A stretch of 64,000 nt of DNA from Emiliania huxleyi CCMP1516. Its lineage: Eukaryota > Haptophyta > Isochrysidales > Noelaerhabdaceae. Of this stretch, positions 29,248 to 38,300 are shown one piece after another. The stretch covers positions 1,212,839 to 1,276,838 of the forward strand of contig NW_005196021.1 of NCBI RefSeq assembly GCF_000372725.1. Reading direction: 5' to 3'. The notes under the pieces are model-generated. The model had not been told where the DNA came from and did not search any database. It worked only from the letters and a program-made list of their open reading frames with translations. The translations under genes and the position numbers were made by a program. Each line of letters opens with the position of its first letter. Positions within the stretch are counted from its first letter, which is position 1.

Positions 29248-32200
29248 TCACCTCGAGGACCGCCGCCGCCGGGCAGCCCGCTTGGACGGGCGATCGGACG
29301 AGGCTCCGTCTGTGCCGCCGCGCTCGCCTCCTTCGGCCGGCAACCCCGCGGACACGGCGCGGCGGTCGATCCGCGCGCGCAGCTCGTCGCGTCGCTCGAT
29401 GTACGCGCGGTAGTCGCCCTGCTCGGCGTGAAGCCGCCCGCCGCGCAGCTCGGCCACCTTGCGTTGCGAAGACGCGAAGGTCAGGGTGCGAGTACGGTGC
29501 ATCATGCCGTGCATGCGGCGCATAGACAGCGATACGAATACAGCCTCGCGCGAGCACACGATGGAACGCAGCCGAGAGGAAGGCAGGGAGGCCGCATCCT
29601 TCTAGAGGCTTCGGCCACCCGCGTGGCGACGTGCGCGGCAAAGGCGCGGTCGTGCGAGACGAGGAGCACCGCGCCGTCGAACGACCGGAGCGCGTCGCCC
29701 AAGTACTCTCGCGCGCGCAAGTCGAGGTGGTTGGTCGGCTCGTCCTGCACGCAGAGGGAGGTGCAGCGTCATATGCTGGCCTTGCCTGCTTTCGCCTCTC
29801 TTGCCCGCTGAGCAAGACGCGGTAGCCGTGAATCATCGCTGGCTTGGGTGCGGGGGAGCCGCTGTGCAAGGCGAACCAAGCCGGAAGAGGGGGGCGAAGG
29901 GGGGGGGGGGGGGCAGGAGGGCAGGAGGGCAGGAGTGTTTGCGAGGGCGGCGGCGCGCCAGCACGAGCAAGTTCGCGCGCGAGAGGAGCATCGACGCGAT
30001 GCACAGACGCGTGCGCTCGCCGCCAGACAGGGCTGAGACGGGCTTGCGCTGCGCGGTGGCCGGGAAGCCTGGCGCATCAACACGGGGGACTGTGCGGGGG
30101 GAACGAGCCTCGTGCAGGGTACTCAGAGCCTCGCGTGAGTGTGCGAGGGCTGCGAGAGCGGCGGCAGTGCATCCAGAGACGGCCGAGCTGCGGGTCTGGC
30201 ATCTAGATAAGGTAAACCCATCTGACGCAACGCGCGCCGCACCGCCCCCTCGCCCAATCCGGCCGCCTCGCCGCAGATCCACTCCCACGCCGACGCTCCA
30301 CCGCTCACGCGGTGCGCCGCGTCCTGCGCTGGGTGATCTCGGGTGATCTCGGGTGATCTCGGGTGATCTCGGGTGATCTCGGGTGATCTATGGGGAGGTA
30401 TGGCGGGATGTGGGGAGATACGGGTAGATGCGGGGAGATGTAGGAGTGTGGGGAGAGCTCATGAAGTAATCGTTCGCGTCCTGCGTGAGGAAGAAAGGCC
30501 GCACGTCGCAATTCCGCGCCACCTCGCCCGCCAGCAGCGGCCACTCGCCCGCCGCCACACGCAGCAGGGTCGACTTGCCGGCGCCGTTCGCGCCGACGAG
30601 GAGGAGCACCTCGCCCCGCCGCACCTATTCCCGGCCACTCTTCTTCCCCCCGCTCCTCGCGCCGGTCAGGCTCAAGAGGTGAAGGAGCATGGTGGCGCGG
30701 GCGGAGGAGGCAATGTAGCGGCGCGAGTGTGGCTTCCCGGGTGTCTCTGGCTCGCGGGCCGACCACCCCGCCCCCGCCGCACCTCGAAAGACACCTCGGA
30801 GAGCCCGCGCGATCCGCTGCCTCCAGCGCCGGCTCCCGCAGCGCCGCCTCCAGCGCCTCCTCCAGCGCCGCCCGCAGCGCCGCCTCCAGCGCCGCCTCCC
30901 GTGCTGCCGCCCGCAGCGCCGCCTCCAGCGCCGCCCGCAGCGCCTCCAGCGCCGCGCCCCTCCGGCGCGGCTTCAAAGGACAGCGACGCGCCTCGAAGCG
31001 CGAGCATCGCGTCCGTGCCCGCCGCCGCCGCGGCGCCTCGCCGCGCACGCTTGGCGCGCCTCGCCTGGTTTTCGAACCATGACTTGCGCGGGGCATCTTG
31101 GAGAGTACCCGAGATCGCGCGAGATCGCGAGGGGCCGAGGACTGGCAGGGGCAGTGCCGAGATTTGGCGCGCGCCGTTGGCGTCGCCGCCGTCAGCAGTT
31201 GGAAGCGCGACGGGCGGAGGGTGTCGGGGAGAGGCGGAGGTAAGACGCCTAGAGGAGCGGAGGTGAGGAGAGTCGTGCGTGCGGTGTGAGTAGCGTGAAT
31301 GAGGATGACGAGGGTGAGTGGTGTGTAGAGGTGAGAGGAAGGAGGATGTGTCAGATGTGGACGTGAGTCACGGACAAGGCATTTGGGAGAGCGCTCCTCC
31401 CTCCTCCTCGCCAGCCGGCGAGGCGTCGCTCTCCACCTGCTCCATGGCCTCGCGCTGCAGCGCGGCGCGGCGCAGAAAGTCCGAGTACGAGCCTGCACGG
31501 TGAAGACACGCCGACGTCATCAGAGCGCCGCGTGCATGTGCAGCGCATACAACTGAATGCGGTCGAGTGCAGCTGAAGTCAGTGGAGTACGAGCCTGCGT
31601 ACAGCTCCCCGTGGCCGAGGTGTGGGGAGATATGGGGAGATGCGGGGAGATGTGGGGAGATATGCGCCTGCGTACGGCTCCCCGTGGCCGAGGTATGGGG
31701 AGATATGGGGAGATGCGGGGAGATGTGGGGAGATATGCGCCTGCGTACGGCTCCCCGTGGCCGAGGTATGGGGAGATATGGGGAGATGCGGGGAGATGTG
31801 GGGAGATATGCGCCTGCGTACGGCTCCCCGTGGCCGAGGTATGGGGAGATGCGGGGAGATGCGGGGAGATGTGGGGAGATATGCGCCTGCGTACAGCTCC
31901 CCGTGGCCGCCCGCGGAGTGCAGGAGGTGCGTCGAGAGGCGGTCGAGCACCTCGCGGGAGATGTGGGGAGATGTGGGGAGATGTGGGGGAGATGTGGGGG
32001 AGATGTGGGGAGGTGTGGGGAGGTGTGGGGAGGTGTGGGGAGGTGTGGGGAGGTGTGGGGAGGTCTGAGGGAGATGTGGGGCAACGAGGGAGGCCTCATG
32101 CACGGCGAGATGTGGGGAGATGTGAGGAGATGTGGGGAGATCTCGCGGATCGGAGGAGGTGCGTTGAGCACCTGCACGGCCGAGACGACGCCCCTCGGCG

Positions 32201-33818
32201 AATCTCGGCGCACGAATCTCGGCTCCTCTCGGCTCCTCTCGGCTCCTCTCGGGCCCCTCGGCGAATCTCGGCGCATCTCGGCGCATCTCGTCGACTCTCG
32301 GGCACCTCGCGGTCGTGCGAGACGACGACCACTCCGCCGTGGCCCATCTCCGACAGGACAAGCCGCTCGAGCCACTCGGTGCCTAGTCGAGGCGACTCTC
32401 GAGGAGGCTCGACGTCTCAAGACAGGAGGGAGCCGCTCCTCCGCCGCTCGGTGCCCAATCAGTGAACGACCGCATGCGGCAGCGACCGAAGCGGACTTAC
32501 GGGCTTCTGCGCCACGGCGAGCGCCTGCATGGCTCATACGCCGGCCTCAGGGCGGAAACACGGTCTCGTGCAGCGTCCTCAGAGCACCGCGTGAGTACAC
32601 GGGATACGAATGCAGTGAGTACGGCCGACTACGGCCGACTACGGCGGAGTGCGTGTCCTCTCGAGCGCTGGTGGGAATTCAAGAGTCCGTGTTCCGCTTC
32701 TAGGGGCGAGAGCCGTCGAGACGCGTACGAGCTGGCCGTGCGACAGCGAGCAGAGGGGCGCCTGGTCACAGCGACTCTGCAGACTGACCACAGTGCGCCG
32801 CGTGGTGCGGTGTGGTGCGGTGCGGTGTGGTGCGGTGTGGTGCGGTGCGGTGTGCAGTGTGGTGTGTGTGAGGTGAGTGGTGGCGGCGGGCGCGTGTGAG
32901 AAGCTGGCCGTGCGACAGCGAGGAGAGGGGCGCAATCGAATACAAATCGAATCGAATCGAATATGCCTCCAGCGCCGCAGGCCGTCGCAGCTCCTCCGGC
33001 AGCAGCGCCACAAACGACTCCCACGCCACGGGCGACTCGCCCTCGCACCTCATCGCCCCGCCGCCGCCGCCGCCGCCGCCGCCGCCCTCCTCTCCACTGC
33101 TGCCGGCGAGCTGTTCCCGCGCAAAGGCCGACACCAGCAGGCGACAGGCGCGGAGGCGGCTGGGCGCGTCCTGGTCGACCAGTGCGACCCGCACCGCTGG
33201 GCCTGTGGGAGATGCGGCCGAGATCTAGCCGAGATTCAACCGAGATGCAGCCGAGATATGATGAGCCGCCTCACCGCGCACGACTGCGCCCTCCGACGGC
33301 GACGCCTCGCCAGCGAGCAGGCGGAGCTGCATCGACTTGCCACAGCCTGACTCGCCGAGCACGCCGAGTCGCTGCCCGCGCCGCACGGCCCACGACTGTG
33401 GCGCGAGGACGAGGCGCTCGCCGAGGCGGAGCGAGACGCGGTCGAACGCGGCGACCACCTCTCCGCCCTCCGCGCCCGCGTCGCCGCCCTTCTCCTGCAC
33501 GAGCTTGGCCCACCGCGTCATCACGGTGCGCCGCCACGCGCGGCGCTGCTCCGGAGTCATGCCGCTGTCAATCTCCTCATCCTCGTCCTCGTCCTCCTCC
33601 TGCCACTCGCCGAAGCCACGTGCGCCGCCGTCCGCGGAGCCAAAGCCGCGCCCGGTAGCGGCTGTCGGCACCGCCTCTGACCGGTCCTCCTCGGTCGCGA
33701 CGACGGCGGCCCGGAGCGGTCCGAGAAGGCGCCGCGGTCCGAGATGATGAAGCTCAGTGTGGTAGCAGCGGGCGGGCGCGATGGCGATGAGCTGCAAGGC
33801 CGCCAGCCGCAGCGTCAT
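29248..33818 (-). CDS. ABC-F type ATPase (two nucleotide-binding domains), many introns
   Basis: Exons recognised in coding order: 33275..33818 (acidic N-terminus and Walker A GESGCGKSMQLRLLAGE); 32967..33202 (VRVALVDQDAPSRL); from 32761 down to about 32720 (signature LSHGQLVRVSTAL); 32305..32392 (WLERLVLSEMGHGGVVVVSH, H-loop); 31887..31950 (VLDRLSTHLLHSAGGHGELY); about 31390..31492 (SYSDFLRRAALQREAMEQVE, linker); 30783 to about 31105 (second domain start SLSFEAAPEGRG); about 30470..30624 (Walker A GANGAGKSTLLRV); about 30200-30310; about 29970-30070 (signature VSALSGGERTRLCIASMLL); 29619..29748 (DEPTNHLDLRAREYLG, LLVSHDRAF); 29248..29457 (ELRGGRLHAEQGDYRAYIER, basic tail). ABC-F proteins act on ribosomes and lack membrane helices, as here. 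The Walker B/D-loop of domain 1 was not found, and its signature has His for Gly. Many introns carry junction repeats or minisatellites. Confidence 0.8.
30336..30396 (-). repeat. GATCTCGGGT decamer array in an ABC-F intron
   Basis: Perfect 10-bp tandem repeats (GATCTCGGGT on the + strand), then GGGGAGAT-type units through 30450. Related decamers occur in other introns of this window. Confidence 0.85.
31585..31920 (-). repeat. Tandem array of about 72-bp units containing a splice junction
   Basis: Five copies of CTGCGTAC(A/G)GCTCCCCGTGGCC, each followed by a GGGGAGAT decamer stretch (copies near 31595, 31667, 31739, 31811 and 31887). On the coding strand each unit repeats the end of the GHGELYAG exon with its AG|GC donor. 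The neighbouring stretch at 31958-32080 is a further (GGGGAGATGT)n array. Confidence 0.85.
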
Positions 33819-34249
33819 GGCCAGAAAGAAAAATCCTTTTCGCTGCAGATCCTATTTTTTCTTTTTGGGAGAGGGTGCGCGAAGAAATTTTTCAGACAGC
33901 CCGGGGTTTGAGATTCGGCTCGCAGATCACCCGGCGAACCACCGACACTTCTGTGATTCCGTCATGGCCAGGCCCAACTGATGAGAGTTTTCTTTTGTGA
34001 AATCTTTTGTTTACTGTTTTTGTCTGCCAGTGCGCCTTTCCCGTTATGTATTGTAAAATTCTTTTGGGGAGCCTGTCTGCTAGAAAAAAAATATTTTCGC
34101 CACGCCGGGAGCCTCGCTAGAACCGGCCTCTCTAGAGCTGAACTTCTCCCTTCCTCCCTGCCTGTGTGCGCCTGCGGCGCGATTTTTCCTCCCTATGCCT
34201 CGAAAAATGCATATTTTCGCCCCTACCGCCAGCAGCCGCAAATCAACGC
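33819..34249. other. Intergenic, A/T-richer, no gene seen
   Basis: Several T-rich runs such as ATTTTTTCTTTTT near 33851, and AAATTCTTTTG near 34055. No supported coding sequence. Confidence 0.4.
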
Positions 34250-34600
34250 CAACTCAGAGGCGGCCCGACTCTCGGCGGGAGGAGGCTGCCAAACGCGGTG
34301 GAGACGTCTGTGCGCTCGACATGGGCCGCGGCCACAGCGGTGCTGTACGCCAGGTACAGCTCGTCCTCTCGCCTGTACATGGAGATACGCGCTCAAGCGA
34401 GCCAAGGGGGGGCTTCGCGCGCGAGGCTGGTGTGGCCACCGCTCGAGAGTCGGAGGAGGGGCACCGGCGCGTGCGGCGCGTGCGAGGCTCGCAGCGATCG
34501 CTGAGTGATTGGATTGGAGATGTAGTATCAGCGTCGGCAGCCCGTCCTGGAAGCTCCGCGCGGCCTCCCGGAGCTCGATCTCGAGCGCAGCAGCGCAATG
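34250..34600 (-). CDS. Probable exon fragments of an unrecognised gene
   Basis: The minus strand reads ELREAARSFQDGLPTLILHL then QSNHSAIAASLARAARAG (about 34430-34590). In another frame it reads MYRREDELYLAYSTAVAAAH then VERTDVSTAFGSLLPPRVG (about 34255-34380). Both look like helical protein, and the second may follow an AG acceptor near 34380. The middle stretch would be an intron. Neither segment shows a domain I know, and no start or stop can be set, so this may be a relic. Confidence 0.3.
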
Positions 34601-35338
34601 TATATCCGATACCGCCGTGTTTCGAGGTAGGGCAGAGGTTCCGGGACGCGAGTTCCCCCGGGTTACCTTGGGCACTATTTTCGATCTTTTTCGTAGCTCA
34701 CACACGAAGGGACTCAAATCTTCGCAGACCGCCGTCGACCTGTGGGAGATCTATCTCACCGGTACCATCCATGTTGATGGTTCGATCCTCCCCAGAGTCG
34801 AACGGGCAGCCACTCGCACCAAGGAGGCGAGGTGTGGCTACATGACCCAGAAAAGGCCAGAGTCAGGAGCAACCCTCGAGGTGGGTCGCTCATATACTCA
34901 ACAAAAATGCTTGCTGTCACCCGTGAAGGGTGACATGATGGTGTTTTACCGCGAGGGGTTGCAACACGCCGTAACGGCTGCATATTTTCGCAGAGGGATG
35001 CATCCAGTGGCACGTCCTGGAATTTGAGGCGTGCTTTCGGACCGCTCCTCGGTGACCAAACGACGAGCTCGGTTGGTGACGTGGTGATGTACACCGGGCC
35101 GTTGCAGCCAGTTGGGCTGCTCCTCGGGACTGGCAGCGACTTCGGTGGCGGGACACAACCGTGGCCTGCGGACGGCGCGATCGACGTGCATACCGGCGAC
35201 GTCGGACCGACGCGAGCAAACAACCTTCACGGGCACTCCTCGTCCGCGCCTGGCCGCGCCCGGCAGCGCGGTCAATCCTGGTCCGCCTTCTTTCTCCTGC
35301 TGCTCGAAGCGTGCGGCGGCGTGCTGCTGAGCGAGTGG
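34601..35338. other. Upstream region of the receptor gene, no separate gene seen
   Basis: Open frames on both strands have no recognisable content. The frame of the receptor extends upstream in-frame to 35024, but the residues before 35339 look unlike a leader. Confidence 0.35.
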
Positions 35339-38300
35339 ATGTGGCCGCCGCGCTTCGGTGTGCGGTGCCGGACGGGGTCGAAGCGCGGCGCGTGGCTGCT
35401 TCTTCTCGTTGCGCTGCTCCCGCTGGCATGTGCACTGCCGCCGCCGTCACCTCCGCCGCCGCCGTCACCACCGCCGCCGCCGCCACTCTCGTCGCTGTCA
35501 CCACCTCTGTCACCACCTCTGTCGTGGAGTACGTGCGACTGGGTTACTTCGATCAGCAACACCGATGGCGAATATGCGATGGAGTACGCCGATTCGCCTG
35601 CCACATGCATCGAGCTAGCAACTGCTGCCGGCTGCGAAATTGCCAATTTACCATCTTCGGGGAGCGGCACCTGCTGGTGTCAGTTCCTGAAAGGCACGAC
35701 GCCAGATTATCAGCCTGGCGCTGGATACAAAGCGTGCGTGCTGCCGCCCCCCCCTCCGCTGCCGCCAGCATTGCCCCCGCTGCCCCCGCTGCCCCCGCTG
35801 CCGCCGGCCTTCCCCGGCTTCGATGTCGCCGCGGCGAGCGAGGATCTGCTCCGCTCCCTGATCGAGGGGGATGCTGTCAACATCTCCATCTACCTGCCGC
35901 CCAGTGCAGACTTCAAGCTGAGCAGCGAGATCAGCTGCACCTCCACCATCAAGGTGACCGTCGCGAGCAGCGGAGAGGGAGCGACGCTCGACGGCCAGGA
36001 ATTGACCAAGCTCTTTTACCTCTCGGGCGGCTGCAGCCTCACCTTGCGGGGGCTGACGCTCGTCAACGGGAAGGCGGATTACGGCGGCGTTGTGGAGGCG
36101 GACGGCGCAGGCGACGTCGAGATCATCGACTCGGATGTGAGGGGCTGCTCGGCTAATGTGCGCCGCGTAGAGCTAGCCGCCTCCCTGCAGTGCCGCACGG
36201 CAGCGGGGCGAGAGATAGAGAGGGCCACAGCTGCCTCACCCCGCTCTCTCCTCGCAACCGCAGGAGGGCGGCGTCGTCTACGCGCAGTACAGCGGTGCGG
36301 TCTCGATAACCGGCTCAACCGTGACGGGCTGCTCAGCGGTGCATGTGCGCCGCGTAGAGCTATAGCCGCACCCCTGCAGCGCCGCACGGCAGCGGGGCGA
36401 GTGATAGAGAGGGACATGGCTGCCTCACCCCGCTCCTCCTCGCAACCGCAGGACGGCGGCGTCGTCTCCGCGGTTGAGAGCGGTGCGGTCTCGATAATCG
36501 GCTCCACTGTGACGGGCTGCTCGGCTGGCGATGTGCGCCGCGTAGAGCTAGCCGCCCTCCCAACACCGCCGCACGTCAGCGGGGCGAGTGATAGAGAGGG
36601 ACACGGCTGCCTCACCCCGCTCTCTCGCAACCGCAGGACGGCGGCGTCGTCGACGCGGCTAGCAGCGGTGCGATCTCGATAATCGGCTCCACTGTGACGG
36701 GCTGCTCGGCTGGGGTGCGCCGCGTAGAGCTAGCCGCACCCCCTGCAGCGCCGCACGGCAGCAGGGCGAGAGGTAGAGAGGGACACGGCTGCCTCACCCC
36801 GCTCTCGTCTCGCAACCGCAGAAGGGCAGCGTCGTCTACGCGTCTAGCAGCGGTGCGGTATCGATAATCGGCTCGACTGTGACGGGCTGCTCTGCTGTCT
36901 ATGTGCGCCGTGTAGAGCTAGCCGCCCGCCCTGCAGCGCCGCCACGGCAGCGGGGCGAGAGATAGAGAGGGCTGCGGCTGCCTCACCCCGCTCTCGTCTC
37001 ACAACCGCAGGAGGGCGGCGTCGTCTACGCGAGGGGCAGCGGTGCGGTCTCGCTAATCGGCTCGACCGTGTCGGGCTGCTCGGCTGATGTGCGCCGCGTA
37101 GAGCTAGCCGCCAGCAGCGCCGCACGGCAGCGGGGCGAGAGACAGAGAGGGACACGGCTGCCTCACCCCGCTCTCTCCTCGCAACCGCAGGTCGGCGGCG
37201 TCGTCTCCGCGGAGTTCAGCGGTGCGGTCTCGCTAATCGGCTCGGACGTGTCGGGCTGCTCGGCTGGCGATGTACGCCGCGTAGAGCTAGCCGCTCTCCC
37301 TCCCGCGCCGCACAGCAAGCAGCGGGGCGAGAGATAGAGAGGGACACGGCTGCCTCACCCCGCTCCTCCTCGCAACCAGCGCGGCGGCGTCGTCTACGCG
37401 GAGGACAGCGGTGCGGTCTCGATAATCGGCTCGAACGTGACGAGCTGCTTGGCTCGCAATATGCGCCGCATAGAGCTAGATGCCCTCCCTGCAGCGCAGC
37501 ACGGCAGCGGGGCGAGCGACAGAGAGGGCCACGGAGCTGCCTCACCCCGCTCTCTCCTCGTGCCACACCGCCCACAAGAGAAGACAAGGTTAAGAGAGTC
37601 ACAGCTGCCTCTCGCCCCTCTTTTCGCAGGACGGCGGAGCTACATACACGTGGGACACCGACCTCATCGTGACCGACTCCACTATCTCTGCCTGCAAAGC
37701 CACGCGAGGCGGAGCAGTTTACGTGGTCTCGGGCTCAGCCAGCCTGGCCCGCTCAACCATCTCCAACTGCATCGCCACAGAGTCTGGCGGCGGCCTCTAC
37801 TCGGCGGGCGGAAGCACCTCCCTGAGCGACGGCACCCTCATCAGCGGCTGCTCTGCCGAGGGTCAGGGGAGCTCCATCTTCCTTCTTGGCGAGGTCTCCT
37901 ACACCCTCCCCGCCCCGGCCGGCCGCTGGCTGCCAAACGCGCGCTGCGAGGTGTACCGGAAGGCGTGCTCTTACCCCTCGTGCAGCAACAACGTTGTTGA
38001 CCAGAGGCGATGGTGCAAGCTATTACAGGCTTGCGACGAGCGCGGCGTGTGCAAGCAGACGGCTTGCCTCGAGCACCGCGACGACTGCGCGCTCACGGAG
38101 AGCGATGCGATCGAGCCTTCATCGGGCGAGAAGGAGGCGGCTTGTGACAGGCACACCGATAACGAAACGCGGGCGGCTTGCAACGTCAGCGATTCGTGGT
38201 ACTGCCAGGCCCCGACCTTCGTGCAGCCTTGCAACTGGAATTTGACCAGAGGCGATCACTCCCTCCTCGGCAAAAGCCTCTACCATTTGCCGCTGCTGCC

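Noticed and set aside
31600-32100. CRISPR-like appearance of the repeated CTGCGTAC..CCCCGTGGCC units
   Set aside because: Repeats and spacers are both repetitive, the array lies in an intron of a eukaryotic gene, and no cas genes are present.
34195-35023. + strand frames upstream of the receptor
   Set aside because: No family features; the minus strand over part of the interval reads more like protein.
36150-37600. Tandem gene duplication or transposon array
   Set aside because: Units carry matched phase-0 exons and introns in one continuous gene, so they are internal exon duplications.
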